A stretch of 64,000 bases of DNA from Mannheimia haemolytica. GTDB lineage: Bacteria; Pseudomonadota; Gammaproteobacteria; Enterobacterales; Pasteurellaceae. Positions 51,372-59,732 of this stretch are shown in pieces; position 1 is the first letter of the stretch; every line of letters starts with the position of its first letter. Below the pieces are notes generated by a model, which saw nothing but the letters and a program-made list of their open reading frames with translations, was not told the DNA's origin and did no database searches. The position numbers and the translations under genes were made by a program. The stretch spans positions 1,550,001-1,614,000 of the forward strand of contig LR134495.1 in the NCBI GenBank assembly GCA_900638155.1. Reading direction: 5' to 3'.

Positions 51372-52082
51372 ATGTGGAAAAAAATTAGGATTGATTTTAC
51401 TGATACAGTGAAATGTCAATTTTGCAGTAGAATGATTACATCAGGCAAAGCTATTGTTGTTCAAAATGAACTTGGCAATATCTCTTTTTCAGGACCGTCT
51501 TGTGCTCAAAATAAGAACGGTCAGAATGTAGTCAATCCTAAAGAGAAAATAGTTGATATCACAAAGGGATGTTTACTTCATGAGCCAACAACAAATGATA
51601 AAACGGATAAGCAAGTAGATGTTGAGCAAGATAATTTCACATCCATACACGATGACGAAGTACATAATTATTTGGACAATAATGCTGTTAATGCATACCT
51701 GACCTTAAGATTTGAAAAACTATCGCATTTAACCTCGATTATAAAATCTCAAAAGTTAAATGAAATCTATCATAACTATGAACTTACAGGGCAAATATCT
51801 CAAAAAGATGAAAGTTACATAAGAGTGATTATGTATGGTGAGGCATATCCTTTGTATACATACCAAAACTTACAAGCTGTTTATGCTGCTGAATATTGGC
51901 TTCAATCATTTATTCAGCATAATCCAGAGAATGACTTAAATTTTATACAAGACACATTAAATCAGCTCAGAAGAAAGCTAACATTAACTGAAAAACAGAT
52001 TATGGGCATAAATAATTGGTTTAAGAATTCTGATGGAAAAATGGTGAAATTAAAGACAAATGCTTTTGTAAGAGGGAAATAG
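51372..52082 (+). CDS. Hypothetical protein with N-terminal treble-clef-like cysteines, 236 aa
   Basis: Start at 51372 (MWKKIRIDFTDTVKCQFC) follows GGAGAGATATGTT. The N-terminal 'CQFCSRMITSGKAIVVQNEL', then 'SFSGPSCAQNK' could bind zinc. The rest is charged and helical ('FEKLSHLTSIIKSQKLNEIY', 'TEKQIMGINNWFK'). No family recognised. Last ICE backbone gene before the copper island, on the plus strand. Confidence 0.6.
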   Translation: MWKKIRIDFTDTVKCQFCSRMITSGKAIVVQNELGNISFSGPSCAQNKNGQNVVNPKEKIVDITKGCLLHEPTTNDKTDKQVDVEQDNFTSIHDDEVHNYLDNNAVNAYLTLRFEKLSHLTSIIKSQKLNEIYHNYELTGQISQKDESYIRVIMYGEAYPLYTYQNLQAVYAAEYWLQSFIQHNPENDLNFIQDTLNQLRRKLTLTEKQIMGINNWFKNSDGKMVKLKTNAFVRGK

Positions 52083-52620
52083 TTAACATAATTGTGGTGG
52101 CCACTTATTTTGTTACGTAGGCCCGACGTAAGACTGGTTTTAAAAGACTCTTTCCTATTATTTGCTTGCTTATTTTGACAAATTCAAGTTATATGTAATT
52201 CAAAACGGTTGTTTCTATATCACTTAGGAATGTAAATTATAAAATTCTTTTAAATCAATTAATTAAATATTAAGTTTCCCAGATTGAAGTATGAGTACGT
52301 AAAAATAAAGTATAAAAAGACTAAATTTCAGATTTTATTTTTACACAATGTACTTACTATAAAATACCAAACAGATAATATTTGTCCATAAATTCATTGA
52401 GTTGATTATGCCATTTTTACACTTATTGACTATAGCGTTTTGCCTAATCATCTGTCTGATTCCAGTTTTACCCTTTTCCCAATATCTTTCAATTTCGATA
52501 AATCTTCCACTAATCTTGCTACATATTCAAGAAAAAGTGCGATCGTTTTTCAAAGGATTTTATGAAAACGACCGCTGTAAGAAAGAATTTTTATTTACGA
52601 CTTTTTCAGGTATCTGAAAA
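52083..52620. other. AT-rich junction between ICE accessory DNA and the copper island
   Basis: No convincing gene. Contains TTACGTAGGCCCGACGTAA (52113-52131), a small inverted repeat, and a GCGATCGTTTTTC/GAAAACGACCGC hairpin (52537-52577) that looks like a degenerate uptake-sequence terminator for the aldo/keto reductase remnant. Base composition shifts upward after it. Confidence 0.5.
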
Positions 52621-53290
<670 letters not shown>

Positions 53291-53386
53291 ATCGTACCGA
53301 CTATTACTGAATGGCGTGGTTGGGTAGATATCGCATCAATTGCATCACTATTATTAGCTACCTTTCCTATTTTTATTATTTTACTC

Positions 53387-53707
53387 ATGGAATTAAAAGT
53401 TATTCATAAAAATCTCGTGGATAGTGCAAAAATTAAATTACATGCGGTTTATCTTGTGATTTTCTTATTTGTGAGTCACTTTGCTATGATCTTTGGCATG
53501 GCAGATCCTATTTCAGCAGGCTATCAACCCACTACACCAGCAATGACTCATTCAATGCAAATGGATGCTAAACAAATAACAGAAATGCACAACCAAATGA
53601 TGACGGGCGAAATAACGCCTGAAGAAATGATGAAGATGCATCAAGAAATGAACCCTAATATGAATATGCCGAATACTCAAGGTGGTCATTCAGAACATCA
53701 TAAATAA
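53387..53707 (+). CDS. Met/His-rich exported protein, probable copper-binding
   Basis: A 106-aa protein with one hydrophobic N-terminal segment ('LHAVYLVIFLFVSHFAMIF'), then a mature part rich in Met and His: 'MTHSMQMDAKQITEMHNQMM', 'EEMMKMHQEMNPNMNMP' and 'GGHSEHHK'. Such Met/His clusters bind Cu(I)/Cu(II) in periplasmic chaperones. It lies just upstream of the CueR-type promoter and the DUF411/oxidase genes. The exact start is uncertain (no clear ribosome site). Confidence 0.65.
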   Translation: MELKVIHKNLVDSAKIKLHAVYLVIFLFVSHFAMIFGMADPISAGYQPTTPAMTHSMQMDAKQITEMHNQMMTGEITPEEMMKMHQEMNPNMNMPNTQGGHSEHHK

Positions 53708-53819
53708 TAATTCTGATCACATTTTAAAAAATAATAGTGGATGGTACGTTGGCATATCTCTACTACAAGCAGTAGGATTTTGAGAAAAATTTTCAAATGA
53801 TAGAATTTTTTCAGATTAC

Positions 53820-53850
53820 TTGACCTTAACCCTAGGTTAAGCTTTAAAAT
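53820..53850 (+). promoter_or_regulatory. CueR-type promoter of the first DUF411-oxidase operon
   Basis: TTGACC (53820-53825), 19-bp spacer holding TTAACCCTAGGTTAAG dyad, TAAAAT (53845-53850). A 19-bp spacer with an internal dyad is the signature of MerR-family (CueR) activated promoters. Confidence 0.85.
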
Positions 53851-53888
53851 GATGTCCATTCAATCTCAATAAAAAATAAGGACATCTT

Positions 53889-54344
53889 ATGAAATTACAT
53901 AAATTCACCCGCTCATTGTTGCTTTTAAGTTTAGGCATAACCGCTTTTGCTCAAGCACAAACACTTTCTATGGAAGTGTGGAAAAGCCCGACTTGTGGCT
54001 GTTGTAATGAATGGATCAGCTATATGCAGAAAAACGGTTTTGAGGTTAAAGTCAACGAAACAGGCAATTATGATGCTCATAAGCGCTTTAACATTAAATA
54101 TGAACATGCTTCTTGCCACACAGCCGTGATTGATGGCTATGTGATTGAAGGACATGTACCTGCTGAGGATATCAAACGTTTACTCGCAGAAAAACCCGAT
54201 GCAATAGGCTTGTCTGCACCGGGAATGCCAATTGGTTCACCAGGTATGGACGGTGAAGCATACGGCGGACGCAAAGATCCTTATGATGTTGTTTTGATTA
54301 AGAAAAACGGTGAAAGTGAAGTGTTTAAATCCTATAACCAATAG
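53889..54344 (+). CDS. DUF411 periplasmic metal-binding protein
   Basis: A 151-aa protein with signal peptide 'LLLSLGITAFAQA', then 'VWKSPTCGCCNEWISYMQKNG' (CxCC), 'YEHASCHTAVIDGYVIEGHVP' and 'GSPGMDGEAYGGRKDPYDV'. DUF411 proteins accompany copper oxidases and bind metal through these cysteines. First gene of a CueR-driven pair with the oxidase at 54356. A paralogue is at 57190. Confidence 0.9.
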   Translation: MKLHKFTRSLLLLSLGITAFAQAQTLSMEVWKSPTCGCCNEWISYMQKNGFEVKVNETGNYDAHKRFNIKYEHASCHTAVIDGYVIEGHVPAEDIKRLLAEKPDAIGLSAPGMPIGSPGMDGEAYGGRKDPYDVVLIKKNGESEVFKSYNQ

Positions 54345-54355
54345 GGGGGGAAAGA

Positions 54356-55903
54356 ATGAAACGTCGAGATTTTTTACGTTATGGAATTGGAATTAGCTTA
54401 GCCAGTAGCTCGCTTTATAGCCTCGCGAATATGATGAACCACGCACAACATGGCAATATGGCGATGATGCATTCAGTACCTACTGGCCTAATGCCAACTG
54501 AGGCAATGCCTTCAGGTTTATCGCTTAATGGGATATTACCAAAACTTGCTAATCAATCGACTCAAGCTGGACTGTTCAAAGCCACTTTAAAAGCAGAGCC
54601 AATTAAAATTCGCCTCGCAGACAATAAAGAAACGGAATTTTGGGCTTATAACGGACAACTACCAGGGCCACAAATTGAAGTATTTGAAGGAGATACCGTA
54701 GAAATTGAATTTATCAATCACCTACCACAACCCTCAACAGTACATTGGCACGGCTTAGATGTACCAAATGAGGCGGATGGTAACCCGATGGATATGGTTG
54801 AACCGCAAGGGAAAAAAGTCTATCGCTTTACGCTACCTCAAGGCAGTGCTGGGACATATTGGTACCACCCTCATCCACATGACCATGTTTCCGAACAAGT
54901 CTATAAAGGCTTAGCAGGCACTTTCGTTGTTAAAGCGAAAAATGATCCGCTTGCACACCTTCCTGAACAACATTGGGTGATTTCCGATCTGCGTTTAAAT
55001 GCCGATGGCACCATTCCAGCAAACACGATGTTAGATTGGATGAACGGTCGTGAGGGTGAATTTGTGTTAATCAACGGTCAATATCAGCCCCAGATTCAAG
55101 TGAAAACGAATGAACGAATCCGTCTTTGGAATGCCACTAGCGCTCGTTATTTTCGTTTAAACATTCCAGGGGTGAAATGGATTGTGGTGGGTACCGAAGG
55201 TGGTTTACTTGAAAAACCTCGCTCGCCTGTTGATGAACTGCTACTTACACCAGCCGAACGCGTTGAAGTGATTATGGTGGGTGAAACGCAAGGAACAGTC
55301 AATTTACAAAGCGGTTATTATGATCGCCGTAAGATGATGGTTCAAGAACAGCCTAAAGATCTCACTTTAGCCACAATTCAGGTGAAATCAGAACCTGTTC
55401 AGTTACCTGAAAGCTTAAGGTCCTTGCCTAACTGGGATGAGCCAAAGCAGGTTCGCCAAATTCGCTTTAGTGAAAAAATGATGAACCATACGAATATGCC
55501 AATGATGAATCACGGTACACATCACGCTACTACAACACTAACGGACAACCCTATTCCACCAATGATGAATGGTATGTTCTTAATCAACGGTCAAACCTTT
55601 GATATGAACCGTATTGATTTTGTTACCAAATTGAATGAAGTGGAACAGTGGGAAATCTTCAATGAAAGCCATATGGATCATCCATTCCATTTACACGGCA
55701 CTCAATTTGAAGTAATTCAACATACGTTAAACGGTAAAACCTTTAAGCCAGAAGGCAGAGCGTTAAAAGATGTGGTTAATTTACGCCCTTATGAAAAAGT
55801 GATTATTCGCTTTAAGCAAGGACATACTGGGTTGAAAATGTACCATTGCCATATTTTAGAACATGAAAATCTCGGTATGATGGGGATGTTTAAAGTGGAA
55901 TAG
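54356..55903 (+). CDS. Multicopper oxidase (CueO/CopA-like), copy 1
   Basis: A 515-aa protein with a twin-arginine-like signal ('KRRDFLRYGIGISLASS') and Met-rich start. All copper ligands are visible: 'VHWHGLDVPNEADGN' (~130), 'GTYWYHPHPHDHVSEQV' (~168), 'DHPFHLHGTQFEV' (~438) and 'MYHCHILEHENLGMMGMF' (~495). A Met/His loop (~375-400) resembles the substrate-copper region. It oxidises Cu(I) in the periplasm. Preceded by AGGGGGGGA; operon with DUF411. Confidence 0.95.
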   Translation: MKRRDFLRYGIGISLASSSLYSLANMMNHAQHGNMAMMHSVPTGLMPTEAMPSGLSLNGILPKLANQSTQAGLFKATLKAEPIKIRLADNKETEFWAYNGQLPGPQIEVFEGDTVEIEFINHLPQPSTVHWHGLDVPNEADGNPMDMVEPQGKKVYRFTLPQGSAGTYWYHPHPHDHVSEQVYKGLAGTFVVKAKNDPLAHLPEQHWVISDLRLNADGTIPANTMLDWMNGREGEFVLINGQYQPQIQVKTNERIRLWNATSARYFRLNIPGVKWIVVGTEGGLLEKPRSPVDELLLTPAERVEVIMVGETQGTVNLQSGYYDRRKMMVQEQPKDLTLATIQVKSEPVQLPESLRSLPNWDEPKQVRQIRFSEKMMNHTNMPMMNHGTHHATTTLTDNPIPPMMNGMFLINGQTFDMNRIDFVTKLNEVEQWEIFNESHMDHPFHLHGTQFEVIQHTLNGKTFKPEGRALKDVVNLRPYEKVIIRFKQGHTGLKMYHCHILEHENLGMMGMFKVE

Positions 55904-55944
55904 TGGTATCTAACTATAAAAATAGAGGGATTTCGTCATAAAAA

Positions 55945-55993
55945 ATCTGCACCTTAATCAGTTGGTTTTTAGTCCAACTTTTGGGGTGCAGAT
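55945..55993. repeat. Long imperfect inverted repeat after the first oxidase gene
   Basis: ATCTGCACC (55945-55953) and GGTGCAGAT (55985-55993) form the outer stem, and AGTTGG (55960-55965) and CCAACT (55974-55979) the inner one. It may be a terminator or a recombination scar at the junction to the Neisseria-like DNA. Confidence 0.5.
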
Positions 55994-56142
55994 CAGACGC
56001 TCACTTTGTCGCCGATTTGAAATTCGCCAGCGTCATCGCCCACTGCCACGACCACGCCTGCCCCTGCATAACCCAAAGTCGCAGGGAACACAGGGTCAAT
56101 CACATACGCCCCTTCCCGATACATCATCTCGGCACGGTTTAG
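55993..56142 (-). pseudogene. Quinone oxidoreductase/alcohol dehydrogenase fragment
   Basis: On the minus strand the frame reads 'LNRAEMMYREGAYVIDPVFP', then 'ATLGYAGAGVVVAVGDDAGEF', 'QIGDKVSV' and a stop. This is the N-terminal GroES-like part of a zinc-independent NAD(P)H:quinone oxidoreductase, cut at both ends. At its 5' side it is fused to the first codons of a lost DUF305 gene (56177). Confidence 0.75.
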
Positions 56143-56177
56143 TCCCAATGCACGGCACGGTTTTTAAACATTTTCAT
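56143..56177 (-). pseudogene. DUF305 gene remnant (first ~10 codons)
   Basis: ATG at 56177 encodes MKMFKNRAVHWD then a stop. Compare MTFIKNRAVHLVAAA of the intact DUF305 gene at 62979. It lies in the same place relative to a metallothionein gene and cueR, so this is the truncated DUF305 copy of a duplicated module. Confidence 0.75.
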
Positions 56178-56210
56178 TATAGTTTTCCTTATCAAAATGG
56201 GATTTGGCAA

Positions 56211-56245
56211 ACATTGGGCAAACCTAAGCCCGCCCAATGTTTTTA
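56211..56245 (-). terminator. Hairpin downstream of metallothionein-like gene 1
   Basis: ACATTGGGC (56211-56219) and GCCCAATGT (56232-56240). The equivalent hairpin at 63011-63041 follows metallothionein-like gene 2. Confidence 0.65.
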
Positions 56246-56254
56246 GTTAATCAA

Positions 56255-56398
56255 TTACTTGCAATCACAATCGCCACAAGTGCAGTTTTGACAAATGCAC
56301 AGCTCGCCATTTTGGCAGTTGCATTTTGGATTGCAATTTTGCCCTGTGCAAGATTGGCAACCGCAGTGGGCGTTTGGGTTTTTGATGATGTCGTTCAT
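56255..56398 (-). CDS. Metallothionein-like cysteine-rich protein, 47 aa (copy 1)
   Basis: The ORF encodes MNDIIKNPNAHCGCQSCTGQ followed by NCNPKCNCQNGELCIC and CTCGDCDCK, with 15 cysteines in 47 residues as CxC and CxxC pairs. This density indicates a Cu(I)-binding metallothionein. It is divergent from cueR at 56571 and transcribed from a CueR-type promoter with a 19-bp spacer. Too small for usual gene finders. The paralogue is at 63060. Confidence 0.85.
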   Translation of the reverse strand: MNDIIKNPNAHCGCQSCTGQNCNPKCNCQNGELCICQNCTCGDCDCK

Positions 56399-56485
56399 AA
56401 CAATTCTCCAAATTAAAGGTTGATTATCAAAACAAAAACCGTTTTTAAGCCACTAAAAACATTGCTTTTTTGTTTTGATGAGCGT

Positions 56486-56516
56486 ATCATAAAACCTAAC
56501 CTTGCGTTAGGGTCAA
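56486..56516 (-). promoter_or_regulatory. CueR operator/promoter between metallothionein gene 1 and cueR 1
   Basis: On the minus strand TTGACC (56516-56511), 19-bp spacer with CTAACGCAAGGTTAG dyad, TATGAT (56491-56486). Drives the metallothionein gene; the same dyad likely autoregulates cueR. Confidence 0.88.
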
Positions 56517-56570
56517 GGATTATTTTTGCGGATTGACAATTTTTTACAAACGCCAAAACAAGGAGCAACA

Positions 56571-56975
56571 ATGAACATCGGTCAAGCGTCCAAAGCCACA
56601 GGGCTGTCCATCAAGCAAATCCGTGATTATGAAAAAGTCGGTTTGTTATCAAACACTTCACGCAGTGCATCAGGCTATCGTATTTATGGCAATGATACGC
56701 TTGACCGCCTAAAATTCATCGCCAAAGCAAGGGGCGTGGGCTTTTCGCTTGCCCAAATTGGCGAGCTTTTGGCACTGAAAGACAATCCACACCGCAAAAG
56801 CTGTGAAGTCAAAGCGTTGGCAAATATGCACATTGAATTTTTGACCCAGAAAATCGAAGAACTGACACAGATGAAAGCCACCTTGCAGGCGTGGAGCGAC
56901 GCCTGCACCGGCGACAACGCCCCCGACTGCCCGATTTTAAAAGGCTTGGCGGAGAGCGGTGAGGATAAGGGCTGA
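56571..56975 (+). CDS. cueR: CueR copper-responsive regulator, copy 1
   Basis: A 134-aa MerR-family activator from MNIGQASKATGLSIKQIRDYE (AAGGAG upstream). N-terminal winged HTH, dimer helix ('IEELTQMKATLQAWSDAC') and the metal loop 'CTGDNAPDC' (C-x7-C) that coordinates Cu(I)/Ag(I)/Au(I) in CueR. Divergent from the metallothionein-like gene with a CueR operator between. Paralogue at 63387. Confidence 0.93.
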   Translation: MNIGQASKATGLSIKQIRDYEKVGLLSNTSRSASGYRIYGNDTLDRLKFIAKARGVGFSLAQIGELLALKDNPHRKSCEVKALANMHIEFLTQKIEELTQMKATLQAWSDACTGDNAPDCPILKGLAESGEDKG

Positions 56976-57064
56976 CAAAGTTTTTTGGCGGTTTTTTCAG
57001 GCAGGGTTAATTCAGGCAGGTTTAATTTAAGAAGGCCGTCTTAAAAAACACAATTTGCCGTTTT

Positions 57065-57119
57065 ACCGCTGTTTTTTACCGCAAGAAGCACTTATCGGTG
57101 GTAAAAAACAGCGGTTTTT
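57065..57119 (+). terminator. Terminator of cueR copy 1
   Basis: ACCGCTGTTTTTTACC (57065-57080) pairs perfectly with GGTAAAAAACAGCGGT (57100-57115), followed by TTTTG. Confidence 0.85.
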
Positions 57120-57140
57120 GACGCTTTGATGAGAAAAATT

Positions 57141-57180
57141 CAGCCTGAAAACCGATGAGCGTTTTCAGGCTGGTTTTTTT
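57141..57180. terminator. Bidirectional terminator with Neisseriaceae-type CAGCCTGAAAA stem
   Basis: CAGCCTGAAAA (57141-57151) and TTTTCAGGCTG (57162-57172) plus GTTTTTTT. The stem resembles uptake-sequence dialects (AGCCTGAA) of Neisseriaceae. It lies between convergent cueR and DUF411 genes. Confidence 0.8.
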
Positions 57181-57189
57181 GCCGAGCGT

Positions 57190-57672
57190 TCAAGGATAAC
57201 TTTGGTACACGCTGTGCGTGCCGTTTTTGCCCAGCAGCAGCACATCGTAGGGGTCTTTTCGGCCGCCGTACGCTTCACCGTCCATTCCCGGCGAGCCAAT
57301 GGGCATTGCGGGCACGGCGATGCCGACGGCGTCGGGGCGTTCGGCAAGCAGGCGTTTGACTTCTGATGCGGGCGTGTGCCCTTCGACGGCGTAGCCGTCA
57401 ATCACGGCGGTGTGGCAGGAGCCGTATTTGGGCGATATGCCCATTTGTGTGCGGATTTGGCTGTTGCCGGTGTCGTGGATTTTCACGCTAAAACCGTTGT
57501 CCTGCATATGCTTGACCCATTCGCCGCAGCAGCCGCAACTTGGGCTTTTGTACACTTCCAGTACGGGTTTGGCCTCTGCGGGGGCGGGGTTGGCGAGCAT
57601 CCAGCCTACGCCTGCCACGCTTGCCAAGACGGCTGATAGGGCCAAGGTTTTGCCAAAAAAGGATTTGTTCAT
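57190..57672 (-). CDS. DUF411 periplasmic metal-binding protein, copy 2
   Basis: A 160-aa paralogue of the protein at 53889: signal peptide 'LAVLASVAGVGWML'-type, 'VYKSPSCGCCGEWVKHMQDNG', 'YGSCHTAVIDGYAVEGHTP' and 'GSPGMDGEAYGGRKDPYDV'. GC-rich codon use sets it apart from copy 1. Downstream member of the DUF2933-oxidase-DUF411 group on the minus strand. Confidence 0.9.
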   Translation of the reverse strand: MNKSFFGKTLALSAVLASVAGVGWMLANPAPAEAKPVLEVYKSPSCGCCGEWVKHMQDNGFSVKIHDTGNSQIRTQMGISPKYGSCHTAVIDGYAVEGHTPASEVKRLLAERPDAVGIAVPAMPIGSPGMDGEAYGGRKDPYDVLLLGKNGTHSVYQSYP

Positions 57673-57732
57673 TGTTTTGCCTCGTCGTGGGTTAAGTGGT
57701 TTGGGGATTTTTCAGGCAGGCTTAATCAAGCA

Positions 57733-57744
57733 AGGCCGTCTGAA
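57733..57744 (+). repeat. Neisseriaceae DNA uptake sequence variant
   Basis: AGGCCGTCTGAA, the AG variant of the Neisseria DUS (core GCCGTCTGAA), in the spacer between the second oxidase and DUF411 genes. Confidence 0.85.
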
Positions 57745-57759
57745 AAAGCGGTTCGGGGT

Positions 57760-59364
57760 TTATTTCACTTGCAACATTGCCATCATTCCCAGATTTTCGT
57801 GTTCCAAGATATGGCAGTGGAACATTTTGAGACCCTTGTTTCCTTGGATAAAGCGGATGACGGCGGTTTCGCCCGGGCGCAGGTTGACCGTGTCTTTGCG
57901 GGCGCGGTAAGGCGCGGGGGCGGTGTTGCCGTTCAGGCTGGTTTGCAGCACTTCAAACTGCGTGCCGTGCAGGTGGAAGGGGTGATCCATATGGCTTTGG
58001 TTGGCCAGCGTCCATTCTTCGACATCGCCTTCGTTGCCGACAAAGTCCACGCGCTTCATATCGAAGGTTTTACCGTTGACCAAAAACACGCCTACCATAT
58101 CTTGGGGAATGGTGTTTTGCATCGCGCCCGCCATTTCACCCGCCATTGCGCCGTGATCCATTCCCTGCATACCGCCTTGGCTTTGCGTGTTTTGCATCGG
58201 CTTCATTTGTTCGCTGAACACCACTTCACGCTTGACCACAGGCGCAGGCAGCGCAGGCAGTGTGCGCAAGGCGGCAGGCAGGGCGGCATCGGCGGGGGTG
58301 AATTGCACTTCGCCCAGGTTCAGGTCGGCGGCTTTTTCCTGCACCATCATTTTGCGGCGGTCGTAGTACAGGCTGGTGAGTTCGGCCGTGGTCTGCGCCT
58401 GACCGACGGCGAACACTTCCACCCGCTCGGCGGGGGCTAAAAACAGCTCGTCGGCGGGGGCAAGCGGTTTTTCCAAGAGGCCGCCGTCGGTGCCGACCAC
58501 AATCCACTGCACACCTTTGATTTTCAGGCGCAGGTAGCGGGCGCTGGTGGCGTTCCAGATACGCAGGCGCTCGTTGCCGGAGAGCTTGATTTTCGGGCGG
58601 TATTGCCCGTTAATCAGCACGAATTCGCCTTCACGCCCGTTCATCCAGTCGAGCATTGTGTTGGGCGGAATGCTGCCGTCTTCATTCAGGCGCAAGTTGG
58701 AAATCAGCCAGTGCTGTTCGCTGTGGGCGAGCACATCGTTTTTGGCTTTGACGATGAGCGTACCGGCCAGCCCTTTGTAGACCTGCTCGGAAACATAATT
58801 GTGCGGGTGCGGGTGATACCAGTAAGTGCCGGCGCTGCCCTCGGGCAGGGTGAAGCGGTAGGTTTTGCTCTGCCCCGGCTCTATCGGGTCTTGTGGGTTA
58901 CCGTCGGCGTCGTTGGGCACATCCAGCCCGTGCCAGTGCACGGTGGTGGGCTGCGGCAGGCGGTTGGTTACGGTGATTTCCACCGTATCGCCCTCGTACA
59001 CTTCAATCTGCGGCCCGGGCAGCTGCCCGTTATACGCCCAAAACTCGGTTTCTTTGCCGCCCGCCATTGTGATTTTCACCGGCGCGGCCGTAATGGCTGC
59101 CTGAAACACGCCCGCCTGCGATGAAGCGTTGGCAAGCCTAGGCAAATCTTTAAGCGGCTGGCCCGAAGGCATCATTTCAGACGGCATCAGTTTTCCCGTT
59201 CCCTGCATATTGCCCATACCGCCCATCGTGCCGGACGCCATTTGGTGCCCTTGGCCGCCCATATCCATAGGCTGCCCGTTCATTCCGAAGCGCGACAAGG
59301 CATACCAAGACGCGCCCGCCGCACCGATGCCGATGCCGTAGAGTAAAAATTTTCTGCGATCCAT
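57760..59364 (-). CDS. Multicopper oxidase, copy 2
   Basis: A 534-aa paralogue of the oxidase at 54356, with TAT-type signal 'DRRKFLLYGIGIGAAGASW', a Met/Gly-rich start and the copper ligands 'VHWHGLDVPNDADGN', 'GTYWYHPHPHNYVSEQV', 'DHPFHLHGTQFEV' and 'MFHCHILEHENLGMMAML'. Strongly GC-rich compared with copy 1, so the two came from different sources. Its ATG overlaps the stop of the DUF2933 gene. Confidence 0.95.
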   Translation of the reverse strand: MDRRKFLLYGIGIGAAGASWYALSRFGMNGQPMDMGGQGHQMASGTMGGMGNMQGTGKLMPSEMMPSGQPLKDLPRLANASSQAGVFQAAITAAPVKITMAGGKETEFWAYNGQLPGPQIEVYEGDTVEITVTNRLPQPTTVHWHGLDVPNDADGNPQDPIEPGQSKTYRFTLPEGSAGTYWYHPHPHNYVSEQVYKGLAGTLIVKAKNDVLAHSEQHWLISNLRLNEDGSIPPNTMLDWMNGREGEFVLINGQYRPKIKLSGNERLRIWNATSARYLRLKIKGVQWIVVGTDGGLLEKPLAPADELFLAPAERVEVFAVGQAQTTAELTSLYYDRRKMMVQEKAADLNLGEVQFTPADAALPAALRTLPALPAPVVKREVVFSEQMKPMQNTQSQGGMQGMDHGAMAGEMAGAMQNTIPQDMVGVFLVNGKTFDMKRVDFVGNEGDVEEWTLANQSHMDHPFHLHGTQFEVLQTSLNGNTAPAPYRARKDTVNLRPGETAVIRFIQGNKGLKMFHCHILEHENLGMMAMLQVK

Positions 59365-59600
59365 TATTTGTCTCCTGTGTCAAGATTGGGGCGGTGTGTT
59401 ATCTTCACCGCTTCGGTTTTGGCATTGTGCGTGCCGTGGCTGCCGTGTCCGCCGTGCATAAACAGGTGCATCAGGGGGCAGAGCATCAACAGGGCGAAGG
59501 GCAAAAGTGCGGGCTTGGCAAAGGCGATGACGGCGAAGGCGGCAGCCGCCAATACCAACAGGGCTTTTTTGTTTTTTGCCAGTTTGCTTAGGGTGTTCAT
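59364..59600 (-). CDS. DUF2933-type small membrane protein
   Basis: A 78-aa protein with two hydrophobic helices ('ALLVLAAAAFAVIAFAKPALL', 'LPFALLMLCPLMHLFMHGG') and a His-rich 'MHGGHGSHGTHN' tail, as in DUF2933 proteins of copper operons. First gene after a CueR-type promoter; overlaps the oxidase start by 1 bp. Confidence 0.82.
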   Translation of the reverse strand: MNTLSKLAKNKKALLVLAAAAFAVIAFAKPALLPFALLMLCPLMHLFMHGGHGSHGTHNAKTEAVKITHRPNLDTGDK

Positions 59601-59652
59601 CGTCGGTCTCCTTAAAGGTTTGGGTGAAACGGTTTTTTGAAAACTTGGGCTC

Positions 59653-59683
59653 AGTGTAAGCCCTTACCCTACGTTAGGGTCAA
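59653..59683 (-). promoter_or_regulatory. CueR-type promoter of the DUF2933-oxidase-DUF411 operon
   Basis: On the minus strand TTGACC (59683-59678), 19-bp spacer with CTAACGTAGGGTAAG dyad, TACACT (59658-59653). Confidence 0.85.
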
Positions 59684-59732
59684 GGGCTTTTTTGTGGGCG
59701 CCGGGTAAAGTTTTCTTGCCGTTTCTTTACGC

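Noticed and set aside
52402-52617. 71-aa hydrophobic ORF before the aldo/keto reductase remnant
   Set aside because: Low-complexity AT-rich sequence overlapping a terminator-like hairpin; no ribosome site.
55962-56246. 94-aa plus-strand ORF after the first oxidase
   Set aside because: It is the antisense of a quinone-oxidoreductase remnant and a DUF305 remnant.
57769-58440. Long plus-strand ORF opposite the second multicopper oxidase (and similar ones opposite copA)
   Set aside because: Antisense open frames are expected in GC-rich coding DNA; no domain text or ribosome site, whereas the minus-strand genes have complete motifs.
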